A stretch of 49,305 nucleotides of DNA from Lachnospiraceae bacterium (GCA_024698705.1 JAILQX010000016.1:1-49305); one strand, 5' to 3'. Shown: positions 7,426 through 14,670, numbered from the stretch's first letter. The notes: generated by a model from the sequence alone, not told the origin. Translations and numbers: made by a program.

Positions 7426-7460
7426 GTATATAAATATAGTATGAATACCGGAGGAAGAAC

Positions 7461-7856
7461 ATGATAAAACTTGAATTGCTTGATTATACAAAGCGTGATA
7501 AGGGTGGTTATGATTTGTTATTTTTACGTGAACCACCGACCGAAAATCGTAAAAGAGGAAAAAGAAGATGGGTTACTTCTGATGAGCTTAAAGATAAGAT
7601 TCAGAAGGGACTTGTTGAGGTAGATGGTGTCAGTATTACAAAAAAAGGAACGCTAAAGGTAAAGGAGAACACACTTAAATCAACATCGTTGGAGATAAAT
7701 GATAAAAAGATAGCATCATTGGATAGACAAATAGCACAGGAGACTAATATTATAAAGAAAAGAGAGTTGACGGATAGACGTGTAAAGCTTAAACAAAAAA
7801 GTGAGCGATTGATAGCAAAGAAGGAAGATAATTATACTGATGAGGACGAAAAATGA
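7461..7856 (+). CDS. unknown basic, coiled-coil protein (131 aa)
   Basis: Not recognised. GGAGG 7 nt upstream supports the start. The first 60 residues are a compact basic segment (NRKRGKRRWVTSDELKDKI), and residues about 85-125 are heptad-like and rich in Lys, Arg, Glu and Gln (KKIASLDRQIAQETN onward), so a coiled coil is likely. No membrane segment or signal peptide. It is the first gene downstream of the candidate origin, a place where replication or partition accessories are often found; that is position-based inference only. A terminator hairpin follows immediately. Confidence 0.7.
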   Translation: MIKLELLDYTKRDKGGYDLLFLREPPTENRKRGKRRWVTSDELKDKIQKGLVEVDGVSITKKGTLKVKENTLKSTSLEINDKKIASLDRQIAQETNIIKKRELTDRRVKLKQKSERLIAKKEDNYTDEDEK

Positions 7857-7887
7857 CTGGGTATTTGAAATACTCAGTTATTTTTTT
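7857..7887 (+). terminator. terminator after the coiled-coil gene
   Basis: CTGGGTATT (7857-7865) and AATACTCAG (7869-7877) form a hairpin with one G-T pair, overlapped only by the last bases of the preceding stop region, followed by TTATTTTTTT. Confidence 0.75.
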
Positions 7888-7913
7888 GAAAAAGATCATT
7901 CCCAAACCTTTAT

Positions 7914-7942
7914 TACATAGAGAGATTGATATCTCCCAATAT
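7914..7942 (+). promoter_or_regulatory. imperfect stem-loop resembling 6119-6155
   Basis: ACATAGAGAGAT, a 4-nt loop, then ATCTCCC: the same ACATnG..GAGAT / ATCTCCC pattern as the larger hairpin at 6119-6155, here with one internal mismatch and a shorter stem, ending 20 nt before the next gene start. Confidence 0.4.
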
Positions 7943-7962
7943 GAAGGAAAGGAGAAAAAAAG

Positions 7963-8379
7963 ATGAATCCCAATATCAGTAGAATAAAGCTGAATCAGAC
8001 CACTATCTTTGGGAGCAAAAGGAAAGAACTGCCAGTCGATTCTGTTGCTACACGTTTTAAAAGAGATCCGGATACTCATCTTCCTACAGCGGAAATTGAG
8101 GGATATGCAGTTAATGCTTTTACTGCACGTGGTGAAGTACAAACTGTTAAGCTTCCGCTTGAAGTTGAATCTAAGATTGAAGAGATTCGAAGTGCTCTTA
8201 TGAAGGAAAAGATAGTTAAGGTCACATTCACGAATTTGGTCGGGAAGTTTTGGGCATTACTTGATCAGAATAGTGGAAGGGTTCTTCAGGGAATCAGTAC
8301 AACAGCAACTGATGTAGAAATCTTTTCTATTGAAGATCCCGTTGACGAAGATATCGATATGGACGATGTCGTACTGTAA
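7963..8379 (+). CDS. unknown element protein (138 aa)
   Basis: Not recognised. AAGGAG 9 nt upstream supports the start. The N-terminal third is basic (RIKLNQTTIFGSKRKEL), the middle alternates likely beta strands (EGYAVNAFTARGEVQTVKL, VKVTFTNLVGKFWAL), and the C-terminus is strongly acidic (DPVDEDIDMDDVVL). A beta-rich core with an acidic C-terminal tail is the plan of single-strand DNA-binding proteins, which would suit a rolling-circle element, but no sequence signature of such a family was seen. First of a closely spaced run of four genes. Confidence 0.7.
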   Translation: MNPNISRIKLNQTTIFGSKRKELPVDSVATRFKRDPDTHLPTAEIEGYAVNAFTARGEVQTVKLPLEVESKIEEIRSALMKEKIVKVTFTNLVGKFWALLDQNSGRVLQGISTTATDVEIFSIEDPVDEDIDMDDVVL

Positions 8380-8390
8380 CATCATCAAAA

Positions 8391-8411
8391 GGGCGGTCAT
8401 AACGACCGCCC
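8391..8411 (+). terminator. GC-rich stem-loop between two small element genes
   Basis: GGGCGGTC (8391-8398) pairs perfectly with GACCGCCC (8404-8411) around a 5-nt loop. No T run follows and the next Shine-Dalgarno is 10 nt on, so attenuation or mRNA processing is as likely as full termination. Confidence 0.55.
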
Positions 8412-8432
8412 AACCTCTAAAGGAGCAAAAAT

Positions 8433-8972
8433 ATGAAAACATTTAGATATCATCTTGCACAGGAATGCAAGAATGACAAGGAACTTATGGATCAGATTGA
8501 TTACTCTGACAGACTTAGTCCTCGTAATGTTGATCCACGTATTATCGATTCGAGGCTTCCATTTACGAATGTTGAGATACCGGCAAGTATACTAACCGAT
8601 GATGGAAGTGATTATCTACACGCAGTTGAAGCAGATCGTGATGGCGAGAATATCAAGATTCGTATAATCGTTAAACAACAGCAGAGTATTCGCGGTGTAA
8701 ACGTTGTGCTTCCACATGCACACGATCGGATCATGTATCAAAAGTACCGCGATCTTAGGTATCTTATTCGGAATCAAGATGTTGTATATATTTCTTTTCC
8801 GAAGTTATATGTGATGGCGATTAGGAACGTTCGAGGGCTTTATCTTATGGCTCACGATTTCAAGGTTTACGATGCGGATCATAGTAATGAGTCTGCTAAC
8901 AGTTGTCAGGATGATGACTGGTTGTGTGATTTTTCCGATAATGAACCGCCGAAACCTCGAATAATGATATGA
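8433..8972 (+). CDS. unknown element protein (179 aa)
   Basis: Not recognised. AAAGGAG 8 nt upstream supports the start. Soluble, no signal peptide, mixed alpha/beta character. The segment DVVYISFPKLYVMAIRNVRG is the most hydrophobic part, but it is broken by charges and does not look transmembrane. The C-terminus is acidic and ends in a Pro/Arg patch. It overlaps the reading frame region of the next gene by nothing more than its stop, and the next Shine-Dalgarno follows at once, so the genes 7963-9866 probably form one operon. Confidence 0.7.
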   Translation: MKTFRYHLAQECKNDKELMDQIDYSDRLSPRNVDPRIIDSRLPFTNVEIPASILTDDGSDYLHAVEADRDGENIKIRIIVKQQQSIRGVNVVLPHAHDRIMYQKYRDLRYLIRNQDVVYISFPKLYVMAIRNVRGLYLMAHDFKVYDADHSNESANSCQDDDWLCDFSDNEPPKPRIMI

Positions 8973-8989
8973 GGAAGGAGGAAAAACAG

Positions 8990-9376
8990 ATGAAATATGC
9001 AGAAGTGGTTCAATTCTTTGATAGATACAATGCCATAGACAGTCTTGATACAGTAGCAGTCAGTTCGTTTGGCTTTTCGGTTGATCAAATAACCGGAGAG
9101 CCAAAGCAGATGATATTATCGGTATGCATAAACCGATATAGAGCAAATTGTGAATCACCGGAATTTCCGGTGTATATAGATGCCGATAAGATATATCATC
9201 AGCCTGCGCACTACATGCTTTTGGAGAAGTTCGAGAGCGGTGATCCGTTCACATATATCCAGCCCAAGGAGTTAGTTGTGTATCATCACCTGATTGGGGA
9301 GTACTATCGGTACTTCGGATTCTGTGATGGGTTTATTGTTCCGGAGTATTATATGCTTGGTCGTAATAAGAGGTAA
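8990..9376 (+). CDS. unknown element protein (128 aa)
   Basis: Not recognised. GGAGG at 8977-8981, 8 nt before the ATG at 8990, decides the start; an in-frame ATG at 8969 overlaps the previous stop but has no ribosome site. Soluble, rich in Tyr and Phe (about one residue in six), with YIDADKIYHQPAHYMLLEKF and ending DGFIVPEYYMLGRNKR. No known motif seen. Translationally coupled to the genes on either side. Confidence 0.68.
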   Translation: MKYAEVVQFFDRYNAIDSLDTVAVSSFGFSVDQITGEPKQMILSVCINRYRANCESPEFPVYIDADKIYHQPAHYMLLEKFESGDPFTYIQPKELVVYHHLIGEYYRYFGFCDGFIVPEYYMLGRNKR

Positions 9377-9380
9377 GAGT

Positions 9381-9866
9381 ATGGTTACAAATAATAATAT
9401 GACACATGGGATAACCGAACTCATGAAGCAGGGTTACAAATATGCAGTAAATCAATACAGGATCAGAAATGCTCAGAAGCAACAAATAATGATGAATCAG
9501 ATAGCGGCTAATAACAGTAATGCGATACGTTATGATCTGTTTCAGGGATTCAGACACAGCAACTATCCAAACCTTCATCCTATAGTGTCGTTCAACAATA
9601 TTCGGAACCATGGATGGAGTATACAGAACAATAGTGTAATATACAGATATACTCTGGCGAAAACTAGTGCCGAGCCTTTACCAAGCGCAATACTACAAAG
9701 TATGATGTCGAATATGAATACTGACTTGGCAGGGGCGTTAACAACACTGATAGATTTATATGATCCTCAATATGTAAGTATGTTCTATCCTTACCTTTAT
9801 AATGGAGTACTTATCGTTTCTATCAGAGATTTAGGAATTGATGTCGAACTGAGTGTTATGATCTAG
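9381..9866 (+). CDS. unknown element protein (161 aa)
   Basis: Not recognised. AAGAGG 7 nt upstream of the ATG at 9381 supports this start, 4 nt after the previous stop. The N-terminal half is rich in Asn and Gln (MTHGITELMKQGYKYAVNQY, AANNSNAIRYD), and the C-terminal half is more hydrophobic (DLAGALTTLIDLYDPQYV, YNGVLIVSIRDLGIDVEL). No signal peptide or membrane segment is convincing. A diverged remnant of the same C-terminal coding sequence lies at 10336-10392, so this gene once existed in two copies on the element. Confidence 0.7.
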   Translation: MVTNNNMTHGITELMKQGYKYAVNQYRIRNAQKQQIMMNQIAANNSNAIRYDLFQGFRHSNYPNLHPIVSFNNIRNHGWSIQNNSVIYRYTLAKTSAEPLPSAILQSMMSNMNTDLAGALTTLIDLYDPQYVSMFYPYLYNGVLIVSIRDLGIDVELSVMI

Positions 9867-9982
9867 TGAATAAGCCTTGATTCTTCGGGTGCAGGGCTTG
9901 TATTATTATTCAGAGGGTTTTTGATATGTCGACATTATATAAATACAGTCAATTCAATATTATAGTTGAAGATAGGGCAGAT
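9816..9982 (+). repeat. ~167-bp diverged direct repeat, copy A
   Basis: Matches 10336-10503 with scattered substitutions and one indel, offset about 520 bp. It spans the end of the 161-aa gene, a hairpin (9872-9899) and the first codons of a radical SAM gene. In copy A the 161-aa gene is intact, while the hairpin has lost two base pairs and the radical SAM start is broken. Confidence 0.85.
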
Positions 9983-9994
9983 CCAAGTATTTAA
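9926..9994 (+). pseudogene. remnant of a radical SAM gene start
   Basis: ATG with AGAGGG 8 nt upstream, followed by 22 codons (MSTLYKYSQFNII then VEDRAD) that match the first residues of the intact radical SAM protein at 10447, then a switch to unrelated sequence and a stop. It is what is left of a second copy of that gene. Confidence 0.8.
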
Positions 9995-10077
9995 AACAGT
10001 TAATAATCATTTGGATATGATGTATAATAATATATAGGTGCGGTTTAGATTTCTATTTGGAAAGGAAGGTGTAGCAA

Positions 10078-10320
10078 ATGAGAGTGTTATTAGATGATGA
10101 ACAAGTAATTGAAGCTTCGAGTATAATTGGGTATCTTGAAGAATATGGAAAATACACGTTGTCGTTTAACAATGGTGAGAATTTTGATATGCAATTTGAA
10201 TATGATGATAGTATTAGTGTGGAAGAAGCGCAAGAAAGAGCTAAGAGAATAATAAAAGCAGCATATGAAAAAGGGTTAGTTGACTGTTCCAATGAGCCTT
10301 GGGATATATTGTTAAATTGA
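10078..10320 (+). CDS. unknown acidic small protein (80 aa) between direct repeats
   Basis: Not recognised. AAGGAAGG 8 nt upstream supports the start, and TATAAT (10023-10028) suggests its own promoter with a weak -35. The acidic N-terminal half is beta-like (GKYTLSFNNGENFDMQFEYD), followed by an amphipathic helix (SVEEAQERAKRIIKAAYEKG) and the end VDCSNEPWDILLN. It has one Cys and no double-Gly or typical leader signature. Because it lies just before the radical SAM gene, a precursor peptide or a partner is conceivable, but its position between two copies of a repeat suggests a separately acquired or leftover gene. Confidence 0.65.
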   Translation: MRVLLDDEQVIEASSIIGYLEEYGKYTLSFNNGENFDMQFEYDDSISVEEAQERAKRIIKAAYEKGLVDCSNEPWDILLN

Positions 10321-10335
10321 AAATCTTATAATATT

Positions 10336-10392
10336 GTTTCTGCCAGAGATTATGGGAACTGATGTTGAACTGCGTATGCTGATTTGGTGAAT
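10336..10392 (+). pseudogene. frameshifted tail of a second 161-aa-type gene
   Basis: Encodes VSARDYG, then after a one-base shift GTDVELRMLIW and a stop, matching the end VSIRDLGIDVELSVMI of the protein at 9381-9866. Nothing upstream of 10336 continues the similarity. Confidence 0.7.
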
Positions 10393-10420
10393 AAGCCTTG
10401 CATCTTCGGGTGCAGGGCTT
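10393..10420 (+). promoter_or_regulatory. UUCG-tetraloop hairpin in the leader of the radical SAM gene
   Basis: AAGCCTTGCATC pairs over 12 positions with GGTGCAGGGCTT (two G-T pairs) around a TTCG tetraloop, a very stable form. It is followed by an AT-rich stretch and the Shine-Dalgarno AGAGGG at 10433. It may terminate the upstream unit, protect the mRNA end or control translation. Confidence 0.65.
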
Positions 10421-10446
10421 ATATTATTATTAAGAGGGTTTTTGAT

Positions 10447-12945
10447 ATGTTGACACTATATAAATACAGCCAATTTAATATAGTAGTTGAGGATAAGGCA
10501 GATAAAATACTGCTATATAATACCTACACACTGAAATACAGATACCTTCATAAGACCGACTACCTTGATATTTGCAATAAATCAGATATTGATATCGCTG
10601 ACGTACCTGTATATTTAGCAGAATGTGGCTTTATAGTCCCCTGTGACGTGGACGAGATACAACGATTGAAGGACGATGTTTCACAGAAGATAAATGACAG
10701 GGACTTTATTTTCATATCAGTATTCCTGACCTTGGGTTGCAATTACCGGTGCCGGTACTGCTTTGAGCAGTCACAGCTTTGCAATTCAGAATATCTGAGC
10801 AAAGATACGGCTGATGCGATAGTCGCGTTTGTTAAGAAAAGATACTCAGAACATATATACAAAGAACCTTTAAGAATAAAATGGTTCGGTGGCGAGCCTC
10901 TCTTGGCATTAGATATGATCCGGTATATTACCGGCGAATTGAAGTATAATAACATCCCTATCGAAGCAAAGATATATACAAACGGCAGACTTCTCACTAA
11001 AGAGGTTGCTCTTGAACTTAAGGAATCGCTTTGCGTAACCGGTGATGTTGTAATTCCAATTGACGGATTACCGGCAACGTATGCCTTGCAGAAGGGTTGT
11101 GCCGAGAATGATTTTTATGAGGTTGTAAAGAATATCCAAGAAGCTCAGGATATACTGAATATCGTGATACATATAAACGTATCTGAGCAAACAAAGAATG
11201 ATGCTGTACCGCTTGCATCACTGTTAAGGGATAAATATCATATAAAGTCCCGTATTAATGTTGTTAGGGTTGAACCGCAGAATACAGATGTTGTTAATGC
11301 CGATAATAATGTTGATCTAGACGAAGTGAAAAGAGTACAGGCGCTTATATCGGAAAAACCTATAGTGCCTAAAAGGCGTGCAAGTGGATGCGAAGCTCGA
11401 TGGAATGATTATTATGTTGTCAATGTTAACGGTGATCTGTACCGGTGTGAGCATCTGTTCGGACAAAAGAAGTATTGTTACGGCAATATAAGGGATTATG
11501 ATGGTAGACTTCCGCTTAAGAACTCTATATGGGATAACAACAGGATAATAAATGATTGTCGTGGCTGTCCCATACTTCCGATCTGTTTGGGTAATTGCGC
11601 CACAAACAGATACATTGAAAAATTAGACTGTGATAAAGATAAGCGTATAGCATGGCTGTTGAGACATGTAAAGAAACTGGCTGAGTTCAATTCGTATAAA
11701 ATATCCCAGTATAACACTATTGCTGACAGAAATGATAACGGCGATTTATTACTCTTTAATACAATATCTTCAAAAGGAAGATGGGTTCCGACAGGCGTAT
11801 ATGATCAGATGAAAGATCAGGAATGCATCCATTCAATAGATGTTCCGGATTATATGATTAGAGACGGGTATGTGGTTCCGCAATATGTGAATGAACTTGA
11901 ACAACATAATAGTTTAAGTGATAACTCAGATACCCTTGAATTAACTGTTGCGGTGACAAAAGACTGTAACTATCATTGCACATACTGCTTTGAAAAGGGA
12001 AAAAATGACAAGGAAGATATAAACGATCATACAATTCAAGGTATTATGAGTTATGTGTCGGAATTAACAGGAAAGCATGAGTTTAATCGAATCAAAGTAG
12101 TCTATTTTGGTGGTGAGCCTTTGTTGAACATATCCGGAATTAAGGAAATAGCCCGAAGATTAAGAAAAGTAACGGATATTCCGATCACCGGACACCTAAC
12201 AACTAACGGTAGATATTTAACAGCGGACATATTGAAAGATCTTGATGACTGTAACATTAGGACGGCGCAGATAACCATGGATGGAATGCCCAAGGAGTAT
12301 GCGTGTCTTAAAACATGTAATGAGTCGGATTTTTATGAGGTAATTGATAATATAAAATCGATTCAGGATATCATAGAAGTACAGATAAGGATAAATGTTG
12401 GTGATAATAGTGAATCTGTAAAGGAATTAATTGCGTATATAGCAAGGGAGAAGATCAAGTGTTATATGCACTTGGAAGATATAACCTATTTAGAACATAG
12501 CTCTGAAGAGTATCTTGATGGATATTCTAAATACGTTGAATCGTATAAAGACATAATGCGTTTTGTATATAACAATGGGTATCAGGGTTATTTCGGAAAC
12601 ATCATACCAAAGCATCGCAGGGTTGCATGTCAGGCAAAACGACCTTACTATTATGTGATTGATACAAGAGGTAATATGTATAAATGCCCTGAGCTGATAT
12701 TCCGAGAAGAGTATTCTATTGGTAGTGTCTTTGATGGGATAACGAATACTAGACTTAACGATCTGTATATGAGCAATCGGTTGGATGAAAAATGTGATGC
12801 TTGTATAAACAGGCCGTTATGCAATGGAAAGTGTACCACTATCAGGTGTATATATAATAAAGATATAAATTGTGAAGCTCTTGATGAGTTGTATAGATTT
12901 CAAATTCGACTGAACATGGAACATGGATTTACACGTAATCCTTGA
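10447..12945 (+). CDS. tandem double radical SAM-SPASM protein
   Basis: 832 aa from the ATG at 10447 (AGAGGG 8 nt upstream; an upstream in-frame ATG runs through the hairpin). Two homologous modules in one chain, about 409 residues apart. Module 1: N-terminal domain (1-90; LLYNTYTLKYR), radical SAM CxxxCxxC at Cys98/102/105, WFGGEP, then a SPASM domain ending CRGCPILPICLGNC. Module 2: N-terminal domain (about 415-495; LLLFNTISSKGRW), CxxxCxxC at Cys507/511/514, YFGGEP, SPASM end CDACINRPLCNGKC (both C-x2-C-x5-C-x3-C). Each module should hold one radical SAM [4Fe-4S] cluster and auxiliary clusters. SPASM enzymes modify peptides or proteins (sulfatase maturation, sactipeptides, ranthipeptides). 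Substrate unknown; candidates on the element are the Cys-repeat lipoprotein and the 80-aa protein. No peptide transporter or protease is near. Confidence 0.92.
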   Translation: MLTLYKYSQFNIVVEDKADKILLYNTYTLKYRYLHKTDYLDICNKSDIDIADVPVYLAECGFIVPCDVDEIQRLKDDVSQKINDRDFIFISVFLTLGCNYRCRYCFEQSQLCNSEYLSKDTADAIVAFVKKRYSEHIYKEPLRIKWFGGEPLLALDMIRYITGELKYNNIPIEAKIYTNGRLLTKEVALELKESLCVTGDVVIPIDGLPATYALQKGCAENDFYEVVKNIQEAQDILNIVIHINVSEQTKNDAVPLASLLRDKYHIKSRINVVRVEPQNTDVVNADNNVDLDEVKRVQALISEKPIVPKRRASGCEARWNDYYVVNVNGDLYRCEHLFGQKKYCYGNIRDYDGRLPLKNSIWDNNRIINDCRGCPILPICLGNCATNRYIEKLDCDKDKRIAWLLRHVKKLAEFNSYKISQYNTIADRNDNGDLLLFNTISSKGRWVPTGVYDQMKDQECIHSIDVPDYMIRDGYVVPQYVNELEQHNSLSDNSDTLELTVAVTKDCNYHCTYCFEKGKNDKEDINDHTIQGIMSYVSELTGKHEFNRIKVVYFGGEPLLNISGIKEIARRLRKVTDIPITGHLTTNGRYLTADILKDLDDCNIRTAQITMDGMPKEYACLKTCNESDFYEVIDNIKSIQDIIEVQIRINVGDNSESVKELIAYIAREKIKCYMHLEDITYLEHSSEEYLDGYSKYVESYKDIMRFVYNNGYQGYFGNIIPKHRRVACQAKRPYYYVIDTRGNMYKCPELIFREEYSIGSVFDGITNTRLNDLYMSNRLDEKCDACINRPLCNGKCTTIRCIYNKDINCEALDELYRFQIRLNMEHGFTRNP

Positions 12946-12970
12946 CAAGAAGTAGTATTCTTGATAGTAT
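12942..12970 (+). promoter_or_regulatory. outward-facing promoter at the right end of the element
   Basis: TTGACA (12942-12947, overlapping the radical SAM stop), 17-nt spacer, TAGTAT (12965-12970), pointing at attR. No gene follows before the terminator at 13114-13145; the remaining 12971-13088 contains only the arm-type repeat. Confidence 0.55.
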
Positions 12971-13024
12971 TGCATACGTCAAAATGATAATACAATTTAT
13001 CCCATTAGCATCGTTTGCTCAATC

Positions 13025-13039
13025 TGATGCAAATTGATG
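13025..13039. repeat. candidate integrase arm-type site, right end
   Basis: TGATGCAAATTGATG, identical to 2611-2625 and 50 bp inside the right attachment core. Confidence 0.5.
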
Positions 13040-13088
13040 TAAACCGGAACAGAGGTTGGATTTACTCCTTTCTTAGGTATAGTATAAA

Positions 13089-13110
13089 GTTCGATTCCGG
13101 TTCTGGGCAC
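13089..13110 (+). repeat. attR core (22-bp copy of the tRNA-Phe 3' end)
   Basis: Perfect copy of 2524-2545. The upstream half of a tRNA is absent, so this is an attachment site and not a gene. Host sequence resumes immediately after. Confidence 0.92.
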
Positions 13111-13113
13111 GAA

Positions 13114-13145
13114 GAAGTCTTGATATTTCAAGACTTCTTTTTTTG
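13114..13145 (+). terminator. original tRNA-Phe terminator, displaced by the element
   Basis: GAAGTCTTGA (13114-13123) pairs perfectly with TCAAGACTTC (13128-13137), then eight Ts. It lies 3 nt behind attR, exactly where a terminator for tRNA-Phe would be before integration. Confidence 0.85.
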
Positions 13146-13156
13146 TGTTTATAATC

Positions 13157-13186
13157 TTGTAATATTGAATGAAACCATGTTATTAT
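13157..13186 (+). promoter_or_regulatory. promoter of the L,D-transpeptidase operon
   Basis: TTGTAA (13157-13162), 18-nt spacer, TATTAT (13181-13186), about 45 nt before the gene start at 13233. Confidence 0.5.
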
Positions 13187-13232
13187 GACATAGTGTGTGC
13201 ATATGCTTATTTTTAAGGAAAGTTGATTTATC

Positions 13233-14660
13233 ATGGAAGACGATCAGGAAGCATTAAAGCCCAAAAGATCTGCTAAAATACTCAGATTTTTCTTATTTTT
13301 CATATTGATGGTTTGTCTATTGTATGTAGGTGCGGCTTACTTTTTTTCGTCACACTATACGTACGGTACTGTAATTGCAGGGAAAGACTGCAGTTTTAAA
13401 TCAAAAGAAGAGGTTTATAACAGCTTTAACGGCTATGAACCCAAACGTGCGATCATCATTTCCGGAAGAGATAACAGAGAGTGGTCGGTTTACACGGATG
13501 AGTTTGAGACCAGAACCAATTATGACCTTTCGGGTCTTGACAGAAACCATAATGATCTGACAGAGGGCTTCGGTTGGATCAAAAAGTGTATAGACGGACG
13601 GGATATTGCCGTTATCGCGGACGTTGTATTTGATGAGGAATCCTTTGAAAATGCTCTGAACAACTCGGTCTTGTGTTCCGCAACAGGCAGAAAAGAGCCT
13701 CAAAATGCTTTTTTGGCCGGATACAACGATCAGACGGGTGTATTTGATATAAAAGAAGGCGCTCAGGGCAATGTCCTGGACAATAAGAAGGTTGATAAAT
13801 ATCTTGAACAGGCTTTGACAGGGATACTTGCCCAGAATATGGAGATTCATGTCAACCTGACAGAGGGCGATTGCTACAAGAAATCCAACATGTCGGTTGA
13901 AAATGCCAAGCTTATCGGTGAAAAGAGCAAGGCTGACAAGATGCTCGGATCAAAGATCTCTTATGATTGGAACGGCGTGCGAGTCATAGTAGACCATACT
14001 GTTATCAAGGATTGGCTTGATATTGATGACAATACTGTCACTCTCAATAAGGACAAGGTTCATGATTTTGTGGTACAGACCGCAGAGTATAATGATACCT
14101 ACAATAAGCCCATGTTCTTCAGGACAACGGGCGGCCATAACATTTCCATAGACAGGGGTGATTACGGCTGGGCGACCGATGTGGAAAAAGAGACCGAGCT
14201 TCTGATCGACGATATCTTAAACGGAAGGGATATTTCCAGGGAACCCGGGTATATCCATACGGCGTATGTCAAGGGACAAAATGATATAGGACCTTCTTAC
14301 GTTGAGATAGATCTGAGCAATCAGCATCTTTATCTGTATATAAACAATAAACTGGATTTTGAAACGGATGTCGTTACCGGTAATGTTTCGGCGGGTCACA
14401 AGACACCCGAAGGCATATACGGAGTAACCTACAAAGCCAGAAATGCCATATTGAGAGGGCCCGGATACGAGTCATTTGTATATTACTGGATGCCCTACAA
14501 CGGCGGCGTCGGTATGCATGATGCAACATGGAGAGGCAAGTTTGGCGGTGAGATCTACAAATATTCAGGGTCACACGGCTGTATCAATATGCCGCTTTCT
14601 TCTGCAAAATACATATTTGAAAAGGTAGAACAGGGTTTTCCTGTGGTATCATATTGGTAA
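13233..14660 (+). CDS. membrane-anchored L,D-transpeptidase (YkuD family)
   Basis: 475 aa. One N-terminal membrane helix (about 18-38), short cytoplasmic start, so the enzyme faces the cell wall. Residues about 45-300 carry the putative peptidoglycan-binding repeats often found before YkuD domains in Clostridia (PG_binding_4 type). The C-terminal YkuD domain (about 345-475) has the conserved HDATWRGKFGG segment and the catalytic motif SHGCINM with nucleophile Cys450. By family it forms 3-3 cross-links between meso-diaminopimelate residues of stem peptides or attaches proteins. AAGGAAA about 10 nt before the ATG. It is the first gene of a plus-strand run continuing with the guanylate-kinase-like gene 10 nt later. 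Confidence 0.92.
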   Translation: MEDDQEALKPKRSAKILRFFLFFILMVCLLYVGAAYFFSSHYTYGTVIAGKDCSFKSKEEVYNSFNGYEPKRAIIISGRDNREWSVYTDEFETRTNYDLSGLDRNHNDLTEGFGWIKKCIDGRDIAVIADVVFDEESFENALNNSVLCSATGRKEPQNAFLAGYNDQTGVFDIKEGAQGNVLDNKKVDKYLEQALTGILAQNMEIHVNLTEGDCYKKSNMSVENAKLIGEKSKADKMLGSKISYDWNGVRVIVDHTVIKDWLDIDDNTVTLNKDKVHDFVVQTAEYNDTYNKPMFFRTTGGHNISIDRGDYGWATDVEKETELLIDDILNGRDISREPGYIHTAYVKGQNDIGPSYVEIDLSNQHLYLYINNKLDFETDVVTGNVSAGHKTPEGIYGVTYKARNAILRGPGYESFVYYWMPYNGGVGMHDATWRGKFGGEIYKYSGSHGCINMPLSSAKYIFEKVEQGFPVVSYW

Positions 14661-14670
14661 GAGATAGAGT

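Larger units (their letters stand above)
10336..10503 (+). repeat. ~167-bp diverged direct repeat, copy B
   Basis: Partner of 9816-9982. Here the C-terminal end of the 161-aa gene is broken by a one-base insertion and truncated, while the hairpin and the start of the radical SAM gene are intact. Confidence 0.85.

Noticed and set aside
10384-10446. Upstream start for the radical SAM protein
   Set aside because: It would translate the UUCG hairpin and ignore AGAGGG located 8 nt before the ATG at 10447; copy A shows the same start by comparison.
13089-13110. Possible second tRNA gene at the right end
   Set aside because: Only the T-arm and acceptor 3' strand are present; D and anticodon arms are missing. 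It is the attachment duplicate.
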